Shown: positions 23,951-34,642 of the stretch, piece by piece
How the letters are laid out: every line of letters begins with the position of its first letter
Numbering within the stretch: position 1 is the first letter of the stretch
Assembly: GCA_021399435.1 (NCBI GenBank)
Contig: JAJTUP010000010.1
Location: 1,550,001 to 1,614,000 of the forward strand
Source of the DNA: Diaporthe sp. PMI_573
Lineage: Eukaryota > Ascomycota > Sordariomycetes > Diaporthales > Diaporthaceae
DNA: 64,000 nucleotides
Direction of reading: 5' to 3'
Notes under the pieces: model-generated
The model's input: the letters and a program-made list of their open reading frames with translations, nothing else
The model's database searches: none
What the model was told of the DNA's origin: nothing
Program-made: the position numbers and the translations under genes

Positions 23951-24870
23951 CTTCGGCCACACTGTGTTTTTTATCAACTGTTTATTGGTCTGTCTACTGT
24001 CTGCTTAACCTTCCCACTACTCTTTAGCCCCTAAGCTTATATATAAAGTCGACAACGGCTTTATATATTTACTCGTGCTTCTCCTCCAGCGGTATATTAA
24101 ATCATGCCTGTTTTATTTTACCCTTTAATATCTTTCTAATCTTTTCAGAAAGATCTAGGTATTTATTAATAAAGTAATAAATATAGAGTAGTAGAAGCTT
24201 TATAATATTACTATTATATTTATCTATTTTATTATAAATATTATCTTTACTACTTTTTAATTGTTTTATAACATTATTATAAAAATTATATAGATAGGCT
24301 TAAGTAAATCTTTTCTTTTTTTTAACTTTTATTAAAATTAGTTATATACTGTCACGACCCTAACAGAAATAGAACCAACGGTTGGTTCCAACCTAGAACA
24401 GTTCCACTCGGCCAGCAAGACAGGCCAGACAAAAGGCACAACAGGTACAGCCCCAGTAGCACGTAACCAAGAAGATCCCTTATATAAACAGGATCACCGA
24501 GATTACCAGGCCTTAGCAATAAGCCCCAGTAAGCTAACACTATAGACCACTCTAGATTACCTAGATTACCAGTAATTTAGCAGTAAGTCAAGTAAGCCAG
24601 CCTAAAAAAATAGACTATATAGAACACACTCCTTACCAGTAGATAGCATTAGGATAGAACAGCTCTTTAGCAGTCAATCTAAGTATTTACCCTAAATAGC
24701 TTTTATTAGCTTGTAATTATTGTTAGAAACCCCATTACTTAATTAACTGCCTTGTTATATATCTTAGACATAAACCTAATCTCTTGGTTTAAAGGACCCA
24801 GGAAACCTTGATTATTACATATACTTAGATATAGGCTATAATATTATTTTATAGGCTTACTTAAAAAGAT
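23951..24870 (-). mobile_element. Repeat family A, long copy interrupted by a solo LTR
   Basis: Starting CTTCGGCCACACTGTG, this is the inverted counterpart of 32,229-33,046 (its right end reads CACAGTGTGGCCGAAG). Homology runs through a ATCTTTTCAGAAAGATC block to about 24,349, is broken by the LTR at 24,350-24,819, and resumes with ATACTTAGATATAGGCTATA until about 24,870. Many C-to-T differences make it AT-rich. It abuts the truncated MFS gene directly. Confidence 0.75.
24350..24819 (+). mobile_element. Solo LTR (family D) with 5-bp target duplication
   Basis: 470 bp beginning TGTCACGACC and ending GATTATTACA, the TG...CA form of an LTR. It is flanked directly by TATAC at 24,345-24,349 and 24,820-24,824. 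The undisturbed sequence in the other family A copy reads across this point without the insert (TATATACTTAGATATAGG), which confirms insertion and duplication. Related copies lie at about 25,970-26,383 and, inverted, 47,816-48,258. Confidence 0.85.
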
Positions 24871-25969
24871 TTTTTTTTCAAAAGCTTATAACGTAGTTAG
24901 ATAATTAATAAGTAATAACACCTAGCAAGCGATTTTTAAGCATACAGCCAACTTTAGTTAACCCCAATACTTATCTAATATAGAAGAATTAATATAAGTT
25001 AGCACTAATTAGTGCCAACTAGTCCTAATTCTTTATTTCTAATTAATTTAGTTAATTTAAAGTTATAGTAGTATTATAGTGCCAGTCTAAAAACTTAAAG
25101 TTTTAGTAGGCAGGCTTATTTTTAGTGTAGATTGTATCTTTATTTTTCATGTTAATTATATATTACTTTACTTATTTAAATAATTAACACGCTAGAAATT
25201 AATAACTATAATGCCAATCTACTTAAAAAAAGACAAAATTTAACTAGTACTTTAAGTAATTAAAAAGTCTAAAAAATAATAATAGAAACCTTTAAATATA
25301 CTTTAAGCTGTATAAATCTTTACTGTCTCCTATCTTAGAGGTCACGTGAGGATCGAGGGGATAATCATATAATCAAATAATAATAGTATAAAGATAAAGT
25401 ATTATTGTCGAATTTTTTTGGTTGCTTGCTTGCTTAAATATCTAGCTTATTCTCGAGAGAGGACCCGCTTATTTATAGCTTTAAAAGAGGGTCTATAGAA
25501 TATTCGAAAATTTATTAATTACTAATTACCAAGTGGTAATTAGTAATCCATTAGCTAATAATTAGCATATTATTACATAATATGAAATTCCTTAGAAGTG
25601 GGTCGAATAGACTAGAACCAAAGAAGGTGTGTCGAGGCATATATATAGTTTTCACCTACCCACTAGGTGGAAGGTTCTAGAAACCGGCTTACGTAAGCAG
25701 ATTACGTAAGCATATATTATTGGCTTATATTATAGTATGGGTTATTAGTATGCGAGATATATAGGTCCTAGCCTAGTAGCCCTAATAATTAATAAGTTAT
25801 TAAAGAAAAAGTATTTTTTATTTTATTTATTATTTGGGCTTTTTATTCTTTTATTTTATTTCGGGGGTTTATTATATATAGGTAGTATATATTATTATAA
25901 TCCTTATTTTATATAGTATTACGTAAGCACGTCTGCTTACGTAATCGGGCTAATATACTTATAAATTTT
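24871..25969. other. AT-rich, RIP-like degraded sequence
   Basis: No gene. Very TA-rich with scattered less worn blocks, for example around 25,340 and 25,600-25,720. Contains palindromic TTACGTAA motifs at 25,687-25,711 and 25,918-25,945. Probably decayed retroelement sequence. Confidence 0.55.
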
Positions 25970-26383
25970 GCAAAAATATAACCCTACTAGGCCAGTATAT
26001 CGGCCAAGCAAAGCGGCATCAGTAACCTAGCCATAGATTATATAGCGCGCCGCTTATATAAGGAAAGAATTACTAGGATTACTAAGGGCTTAACAGTAAG
26101 CCAGTAAGCTGGACAATAGAATTACCTAGATTACCAGCCTTAGACAGTAAGCCTGGTAAGCCAGCCTAAAAAGATAGACTATATAGACACGCTTATTACT
26201 AGTAGATAGTATTAGCCTAGGACAGCTTTTTAGTAGTTAATCTAAATATTTACCTAAATAAGCTCTTACCAGCTAGTAATTATTGTTTGAAACTAATATT
26301 GCTTAACTACCGCCTTGTTATGTATCTTAGATATAAATCCTTAATCTCTGGTTTAAAGGACCCAAGAAGCCTTGATTATTACA
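25970..26383 (+). mobile_element. LTR family D, second copy
   Basis: Direct copy of 24,350-24,819. Shared blocks include GATTACCTAGATTACCAG, AGCCAGCCTAAAAA, and the end block CTTGATTATTACA. The 5' boundary is unclear; the first 60-80 bp diverge. No target duplication could be fixed. Confidence 0.7.
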
Positions 26384-26449
26384 AAATAGCTTTTTGTCAA
26401 TAATTTATTAAAAATTGTTGTGGTCTATACATTTAAGCATATATACGTC

Positions 26450-26988
26450 TGAAGGTTAGTGGATTGAATGGTCAGGTAGCAGTAGGGTGCACTGGAGGTC
26501 TTGGTGGGACGCTTGAGAATGGTTTGGACAACTTTGCATTGAATTTGAGTGGGCTTCTGTCAGCCCTCCTCACAGTCCCTCCGACATGACCTCAACCCTG
26601 GGCACGCTGCGGTTGGCTCTGGTGCGCAGATAGGGAGGCCGGAAAATTCGGCCCTCGGACCCACTATCTTTGACTTTAAATAACCAGCCAACCCTAACTC
26701 TGACAGTAACCAAACTAAATACAGATAAACTTCAGAAATCAGGCTATCTAATAAACTAAGTTACATGCTTTTTGGGTAAGAAATAAGGGGAATGCAGAGG
26801 TTTGAAGTTAGGGTCTTATAATAGCCCAAAAAATCGACTCACGGCCACCAAACTCATCTCCCGGCGTGCACGCCCCATAGGCACATAGCCAAAAGTCTAG
26901 TGCCAAGTCTAGGGTAACTCCTTACGTGCATTCTAGGGTAACTCCTTACGTGAAGGGCCCACGCCGAATTTGAGCGTTTCCGTTTAAC
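26450..26988 (-). mobile_element. LTR-like repeat family C, copy 1
   Basis: About 540 bp nearly identical to 34,106-34,642, for example GGACGCTTGAGAATGGTT and AGATAGGGAGGCCGGAAAAT. Read on the minus strand it starts TGTTAAACGG, the form expected of an LTR. It contains a short internal duplication of CTAGGGTAACTCCTTACGTG. Much less AT-rich than its surroundings, so probably younger. Confidence 0.75.
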
Positions 26989-28130
26989 AATAGTGTTTAA
27001 AGTAGGCTTGGTACTAAATAAGGAATCCCTAAAGGGTTTCCTTCTTTCCTTTATAGGGGCCGGGCTTGTCTATCTTATAGGCCCTAGCCTACTAGGCTAT
27101 ATAAAAGAGATTAACTTTCTATTAGAGAGCTGTAATCTAGGCTGCCATATTTTAAGTATTATTATTACTAATACTAGAGAAAGCTAGAGTTTAAGATGCC
27201 ATTATATCTTAATATTATATAGTTAGTAACTATATAGCTATACTAAATAAGAGTCGTCAAAATATAATAATTATACTAAACCTTTATAGGGTTTAGTAGG
27301 TAATCTATAGGGTTTATATTAGCAATATAGCATAGAGGTAATACTTAACTATTTTATGTAAGATACAATAATTCTATAAGTATAATTACTAGCTATAAAG
27401 CTATTTAGTTATTAGACTAAATACTTAGATTAACGACTAAAGAGTCTGTTTTATAAAAGCTATCTACTATAGTGATAATCTATATCCTTATATATTTCGA
27501 CTCTTTAATAGCTTGCTGGCTTGCAAGGCAAGCTTGCGATCCTTAGTGTGTGGCTTAATAGGTAGATTATCAAGCCTGCTCGCTAGGCTCGCAACCAAGC
27601 CTAGCAAGCCTGACCCTAACCCTAAGTCTTGGCGTGTTCCCGTGACCTTGCCAACTAGTGCCGCGGGGCAGGCGTCGTGGCATTCGATCCGGGTTGTCTG
27701 GGTTTCCCCAACGGGTTCCTTTAGTGCCAACGTGATGGTTCATAACAGCTGGCTGCGTTTGGCGGATTAAACCATGCTTTTGGGGTTTTGCAACAGTCAT
27801 CCCTATAGGCTGCCATATCCGGATCAATTGTCGTGCCGGTGCTTAGATCGAGTTTGGGGCACAAAAACGAATTGAAAATCTAGAGAAAAAGCCGCCTAGA
27901 GGGATGGTGTATAACGGCCCTAACGACAGCAGACTCCGTATCTGGATGGCAATGTAATGCTGCTCTCCTGTAGGCCTAGATAACTGCCTTTCTTGAGTGG
28001 GGAGCTGGTTCGAGACCAAGGGCATCAAACGGGCTATACAACAGACTCACATTGAGATTGAATCGACAATGGCTTGAGGAACGAAGAGACGAAAGATTCT
28101 CTCACATTTTCCACGCCGCAATTAATAACC
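26989..28130. other. Spacer with a further family D LTR fragment
   Basis: About 27,257-27,470 is a partial, strongly mutated inverted copy of LTR family D (shared AAATACTTAGATTAACGACT region). From 27,490 base composition returns to normal. 27,630-28,020 has short open frames without recognised similarity, and the promoter of the HET gene must lie at its right end. Confidence 0.5.
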
Positions 28131-31003
28131 ATGGCGTCGAAATCACAGGATCCAGCATCACCACCATGCAGCTTGTGCAGCCGCACCGTCTGGTTCCAAC
28201 TCCAGCCAGAAGACATACTTGCCACCCCACACCACAGATCGCGAAAGGCACTGGAGCAGTCCGCCAAAACATGCAATCTATGTGCCATGGTGCTTCGCGC
28301 AGCGACATCCAACTACCAGGACTGTCGCAGCATTCGCAACGGCAGAGGATACTGGCTGCTGCGCGACACGGTGCGACTAGAACCATCCGCCTTGAAAGCC
28401 TCTGGCCTAGAGGCCTCCGCCGCCCAGGATATCTCGTACGTTTGGGCCTTTGGGGGGTCCTTACCTGCGAAAAATACCGGGTATAGTTCAGGTTGCCTCC
28501 CAGCTTTTGACAGGACAGGTGCGGTTGATTCCAACTTCGATCATGTTGAGATCTCAGTGGATGTACCAAATGTACGCGACTTGAATCTGGATGAACCACC
28601 GGACGATATGCCAGTGTGGCTCTACGGCAACTACTACGCAACTTCTCCACCCAAGGTGATGGGAGACATGTCCCACCTTAAACTGATGGGCATCGGCGCT
28701 AGGTTTGGTCGCTCTGCGAGCATCTACGATGCCTATAACACCAAGGATGGCGAAGCACACCTGCGAGGCAGCGCTATTAGAATATGTACTACTGATGGTA
28801 AGCTTGAGCTATGGTGCGTCAGGGCAAGGGTAGAAGAAGAGTCCTCTGATCCGACACAGACAGCCATGCGCTTGAGCATATCCCTGGCCGACTGAGAGAA
28901 ACGTGTTCAGACTCTGACATTGCGATTGGTCGGGTAGAGAAATGGATGCAGCAATGCACGTCGAGGCACAGTAAATGCCGAGCACCTGACCTCAACCCGG
29001 AACTTCCAACCAGAGTCATCGATGTCTTAGCCTCAGATCGTGGGGTGGCTCTTTTCGAGTCCAACGGGCAGAGAGGCAGGTACACGGCGCTGAGCCATTG
29101 CTGGGGAACCTCGTCCAGATTAATGGCAACAAAAAAGTCTATGGATGACCTCAAAGACGGAATTGCGCTGTCTTTTCTCCCAGAAACGTTTCAGGACGCC
29201 GTCAAAATCACCAGACGCCTTGGGATCAAGTATCTGTGGATCGACTGCTTCTGCATCATCCAGGATGATCGTCAAGACTGGGAGAGAGAGGCAGCCCGCA
29301 TGGCACAGATTTATCGACGCTCATACATCACCATTGCCGCGGCTGGTTCTACAGACAGCTACTCTGGCTGCTTTCCTAAGCGCAAGGACGACTCCTACGT
29401 GACTCCTGGGACACGCTCGCTGGGATACGGTGTCACTCGAGAGGCAAGCGGGCCGAAATGTCAGGTTGTCGAGTACCAACACGCTTCACAGCCACAGCAG
29501 CGGAACCGCATTCACCTCTTCAACGAATGGATGCCGGGGTCGAGCTATTTCATCCCGCAACTGATGGACATTGGCTCATTCGGAAAGACTTTCGATCCCA
29601 TCGCTGACCAGCCCCTCAGCACCAGAGGATGGACCCTCCAGGAGCGTCTTCTGCCGGCGCGCATCATCCACTATGCAAACGACCAGATGTACTTTGAATG
29701 CGAAAACTCGATCCTGTCCGAGGACGGGTTCATCTTCGAGGATCTCTTTTACAGCATGAGCAAACTTCTACATACCCAGCGCTGCCCCTTTGAGGCGCAT
29801 GGATTGCAAAAGATGTCGGGACTCTCCTTCGTCGTCGGCCAGGTCCCAAACGAGAAATCTCCAGGCGTCCGATCGCAGGGAGGCTGGCTATTCCTCGTGG
29901 AGAACTTTACGCGGCGCAAACTAACCTATGCGCAAGACAAATTGCCCGCCATTGCCGGCGTGGCGCGCATCCTTGCCGAAGAGACGAATGATCTTTATTG
30001 GGCTGGGCTGTGGGCTTCGCATATCTATGAGGACCTGTGTTGGCGCGTTTACACACATGAGGAAAACTTTGAACACGGGCGGAATAACGAGCCGGTAAAG
30101 GGAAAGTTGATCGGGCAGGCCACCCGGCCGGCGGAGTATCGCGCGCCATCTTGGTCATGGGCCTCCATCGAAGCTCCTGTCCAGTTTTCCATGCTCAGCT
30201 ATGCCAATCTCGTTGCGGAAGTGATGGACTGCAGCGTCACACCGGCCGGCAACGATCAATTCGGTAGGGTTTCCGGGGGGAAACTGGACATCCTGGTTAG
30301 TACGGCTCCAACAAATTCGTTGCACCACTAATTCCCCCACCAGGCACCCATCTATGAGATTACGGCTTACGAGCCGAAGAATCCGTGGGATCGGCACGGT
30401 ATTCCCGTCAAGATTGACCTGGGCGACGAGCGTGGCGTATGCGCCGGGGCGGTTTACCTGGACATGCCCGATGAGCCTCTTCAGTTCCCTTGCTATGCGC
30501 TCTTTGTCGACCCTGGGAAGGCCCTTATCATCAAGGGCAAGGAGCTCCAACCATACCTCGATGCCAACGGGAAGGACGACCCGAACAGGCTCGTGCCAAA
30601 GGGCATACTCTCCACAGAAGACGTAAACCGGTACTACCGCGAACCACCCAAGGGAGAGACCACCGTCGGGGTAAAAGGCGATGAAAACAGCACAGACCCG
30701 GAACGACGCAAACCGCGACAGGTTACCATTTCCGAAGAGAATAATCGGGAGTTGTGGGAGTACTGGAAGGATAGGAGGAAGACGAGGGTTCACAAAGCCA
30801 CGAACGATGCCGTGCGCATAGGGATGGGGGAGTTTGTAAGGACGCGTATTGAGGATCTGGAGAGGGAGAAGCAGGAACCTGTGAAATATGATACGGCAGT
30901 TCAAGCGGACCTGAAGCTAGAAGATGTCTTGCATGTCGAGGGAGATGGGTCGTGGGGCCCGGTGACGGATGACGACCAAAAAGTGTTGGTGACCGTATTG
31001 TAG
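28131..31003 (+). CDS. HET-domain heterokaryon incompatibility protein, intact
   Basis: Start ATG at 28,131 in good context (AACCATGG). Exons 28131-28797, 28860-30295 and 30344-31003, with introns of 62 and 48 bp, give 920 residues without a stop. The N-terminal 290 residues include a Cys pair region (CSLCSRT, CNLCAMV) common before HET domains. The HET domain runs about 295-440 with YTALSHCWG near 296, then LWIDCFCIIQDD near 350. STRGWTLQERLLPAR follows near 476, and APSWSWAS near 651. HET proteins trigger cell death on non-self fusion; the partner is unknown. The C-terminal 250 residues are charged. It stands intact inside a transposon-rich, RIP-worn island, with normal GC content. Confidence 0.9.
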
Positions 31004-31146
31004 CCTGATACTGGGATGCCAATTTAAACCCTAGAGTTCAGAAAGCGCAAACCCCCAGAACATTTTGTGAAACGAAAGACAACAGTGGGTGAGCTTGAGA
31101 GATATAAACAACTAGAACCTGAAAGGTGAATTGGAAAAAAGGGCAC

Positions 31147-31422
31147 TAGACCACATTGCCTGGGCGGGCTCGCGCCTCATCAACTAGGTCAACGCCTAGT
31201 TCGCGCTTCTCGAAATATTTCGAGACGTCCTGCGCGGCCCAGAGTTGATGCCAACATACCTAAGAATTTACGCCCTGAACGAGTGCGAGGACCTGCCAAA
31301 ACTATTAGATCGCATCGTCTCGTACGCCACCACCGCCAACCGAATCAGCAAGTTGGTTGAGCTGAATGCCCAGTCGGTCCTCGGCGGTTATATTTTTTGT
31401 AAAAAAAAGTCGGAGATCTAGC
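31147..31422 (+). pseudogene. Unrecognised degraded coding relic
   Basis: A frame of about 90 codons with two TAG codons where Gln would fit (INxVNAxFALLEIF), followed by GPELMPTYLRIYALNECEDL and an ATTANRISKLVELNAQS segment. Codon-like composition and two CAG-to-TAG style stops suggest a once real protein. Family not recognised. It lies between the HET gene and the hAT left end. Confidence 0.4.
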
Positions 31423-32228
31423 TAAATTAAAGAAGTACTGAAAAAAGATCTTGTTGTCGGGGCGAGTTTTGGGGCTGATCAGGGGAACGAAGCACTGGGC
31501 AGCTTAATTGATGCAGAGAAGGAAACCCGGGCTGTCTCTCATTTCTCTCGCATCTGATTTGTATCTCAACGCTTCCGCTCCTTGCAAGGTAACACGGCTA
31601 TCTTGACAGTATTTCGGGGTTTTCTCTAGTCCAGACTAGACTGTAGACAGATGTTCACCCAGAGTTGGAAATCGATCGTACAGATCGATTCCGAGCCCTG
31701 ATCGATCGATTTATATCGATCGTCACCTTCAATCGATCGATATCGATCAATCACTAATTCAAATCAATCAATCGACATCAATCGGCAATCAAATTAATCA
31801 ATGCTGGTCTTCGTTGTTACTATCTACAGTGATCCTACCCACTAATTAAAGAACTTGCCTCTAATTATCCCCTTCAAGGAGACTAAAAGGAAGAGTCGGC
31901 TGATAAATACCGGCTTTGCTCCAGGAACGAAGGTACTGAGCCATGGCCACAATATGCTGCTGTAGGCAAGACCTAAGTAGTGTTACCATCCTCCTGTAAC
32001 TACTAAAGTCTCTCTCCGTTTCTACAGAAGACGATGAGATAGTAAGAAAGTCAACAGCTATATAAGACAGCTGAGGAAAACGTATAACGCCGACATCTCT
32101 CCATCAACTAATTGGATCAGCTTTGTATGCAATGTTGTTAACTGGTGGCTCTGATAGATACTGATTAAGCTCGTCCTATAGTGGCATTGCTGCTAACTGC
32201 TGTTGTCGTTAGCCTTGTCGCTCTTAAG

Positions 32229-33046
32229 TGGTTTCGTTTTTAATCCGTGTACATATGCTTCTTAAGCAGTATGTAGGCAGTCCCTTCATACAGTAGTAAA
32301 CGCTTAAATACCCAGCGTTTAAAAAAAAAAAAAACAATGCTGATAACAGTAGGTTCAGAATACGATTATGGCACATGGCCTAAAAAACATTAATAGCCTT
32401 GTAACAGCCGTACAGACAAGGCTAGCGAGACCGCTTCTGGCGGCGCCATAGACTATCGATATAAGTAGCCCAAGAAGTAGGGCAATTAGTTATATAGCAA
32501 AGACCAAAATAGTCTCTCGACACAGTCCCTATATAAAATTTAACAATCCCACAGCTATAGTCTCAGTTAATATCTCTTTCCCTTAACATCTATATTAATA
32601 TATATATAAGATTTTAAAAAAACCCTCCCTAAGTAAGCATTATAGCCTATATCTAAGTATATAGCTAACTTTAATAAAAGTTAAAATAAAGAAAAGATTT
32701 ACTTAAGCCTACCTATAAGACTTCTGCAATAATATTACAAAATTATTAAAAAGCAGCAAAGATAGTATTTATAATAAAATAGATAAATATAGTAATATTA
32801 CAGAGCTTCTACTATTTTAGATATATTACTTTATTGTCGGATACTTGGATCTTTCTGAAAAGATTGGAAAGATATTAAAGGGTGAGAGGAAACAGGCAGG
32901 ATTTAAGGTCCCGCCGGAGGAGAAGCACGAGTAGATGTATAAAGCCGTTGTCGACTTTGTGTATGAGCTCAGGGAAGAGCAGTCGGAAGGTTGAGCAGAC
33001 AGCAGACAGACCAATAAACAGTTGATAAAAAACACAGTGTGGCCGA
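32229..33046 (-). mobile_element. Repeat family A, complete 818-bp copy with 18-bp target duplication
   Basis: Inserted in the hAT transposase. AGCCTTGTCGCTCTTAAG stands at 32,211-32,228 and again at 33,047-33,064, and the hAT reading resumes across it. Ends are TGGTTTCGTTTTTAATCCG and ACAGTGTGGCCGA, with no terminal inverted repeat. A 14-A run lies inside at about 32,320. A short frame near 32,850-32,990 reads like protein (KVPPEEKHE) but is broken. The long variable-length duplication and truncated relatives fit a target-primed retroelement, though no reverse transcriptase is seen. Confidence 0.75.
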
Positions 33047-34105
33047 AGCCTTGTCGCTCTTAAGAGTCAGGAGTAGTCAATGACCGACTAAAAGCCAGTC
33101 GACGTTCAATATAGTCCAAGGCACTAGTAGTCCCAGCTGCTAAAGTGTCATTAGAATCCGCCCCATAAGCCTTGTTCTTGTACTTCTCTTCCCAGATGGT
33201 TGTTAAGCTTCTCTCATACGTCCTCTTCTATTCTAAGGTCTGACGAGACGGGAGTTGGTTCCAAAGCTGTTCTAGGGTTCGCCATTTCTTGCAGGGGTGG
33301 AATATAACTGCCGCTACGTAGGCAGTAGAGGTCAGCTTGCCATAGTAGTCGTTCAGCTTCTTCCATCCGAGCTTGATGTAAACCTTCAACAGCCTCCGGG
33401 TCTTTACATCCATACCATCAAACAGTTAAACCTCTTCTATTATCTAGTCGTCATTCTCTTTAATTATCACCCCTTAAACGGCCAGCTCGAGGTGGTCAAA
33501 GAGCATCTCTACTACTTGGAAGTTCTCATCAAACCCCCCTAAAGTTAAGCGTTTACCAGCAATACCCTCGCCCTGCAGTTAACTTGAGGCGACCTTAAAT
33601 AGTTGAAGGATCTTCTAAACTACAGCAACAACCTTCCATTCCTTAAGGGAAAGTTTTTCTTTTAATATTGCTAGTTTGTCTTTTTCTTTACCGCCTTGGC
33701 TAACCTATCGTTCCTTGATTATATAAAGCATCCTGTTTAAAGCTACTTGTTTTAGCAGAGCACGCAACGCTATTACCTTGTCGAATTTCCAGCAAGTATA
33801 GACGTTTTAAACCTACGTAAGAACAGATTTGGTAGGGGCGGTTTACCATTAAGCTTTATAAAAGTCCTCGAGAAGTTAACTATTTATTTAAAAAGCAATG
33901 CTAATATTATATAGCTTGCCAAAGAGTCCAAACTTACAGTACTTATCCGCTTTCTCGGCGTTAATAATCTCAGGGACTAGATACTAGTGCTAACTCTCCT
34001 CGAAGACTATTTCAAGCTCAAAGACCTCATCCATGCTCGGCTTACTAAAGTCGTCGTCCGTCGCCAGCTCATTAATAGCCTCAGACAACTGTCGCTACTT
34101 GTCTT

Positions 34106-34642
34106 TCTGCTGAAGGTTGGTGGATCGAATGGGAGTCAGGTAGCAGTAGGGTGCACTGAGGTCTTGTTGGGACGCTTGAGAATGGTTCGGACAACTTTGC
34201 ATTGAATTCGAGTGGGCTTCTGTCAGCCCTCCTCACAGTCCCTCCGACATCGTCTCAACCCTGGGCACGCTGTGGTTGGCTCTGGTGCGCAGATAGGGAG
34301 GCCGGAAAATTCGGCCCTCGGACCCACTATCTTTGGCTTTAAATAACCAGCCAACCCTAACCCTGACAGTAACCAAACTAAATACAGATAAACTTCAGAA
34401 ATCAGACTATCTAATAAACTAGGTTACATGCTTTTTGGGTAAGAAATAAGGGGAATGCAGAGGTTCGAAGTTAGGGTCTTACAATAGCCCAAAAAATCGA
34501 CTCACGGCCACCAAACTCATCTGCTGGCGCGCACGCCACATAGGCACTTAGCCGAAAAAGTGCCAAGTCTAGGGTAACTCCCTACGTGAAGTCTAGGGTA
34601 ACCCCTTACGTGCAGCGCCCACACAAGCGTTTCCGTTTAACA
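34106..34642 (-). mobile_element. LTR-like repeat family C, copy 2, inside hAT
   Basis: 537 bp, close match to 26,450-26,988. Flanked by GTCTT at 34,101-34,105 and 34,643-34,647, which fits a 5-bp target duplication of an LTR insertion, although the left terminus does not give a perfect TG...CA form. It splits the hAT transposase reading. Confidence 0.75.

Noticed and set aside
28798..28946. Apparent frameshift or stop near 28,898 splitting the HET gene
   Set aside because: A 62-bp intron (28,798-28,859, GTAAGC to ACACAG) joins the two frames exactly and gives sensible protein, so the gene is intact.
32826..33035. 69-codon minus-strand Cys/Ser-rich frame as a secreted protein
   Set aside because: It lies wholly within repeat family A and is broken in the other long copy.
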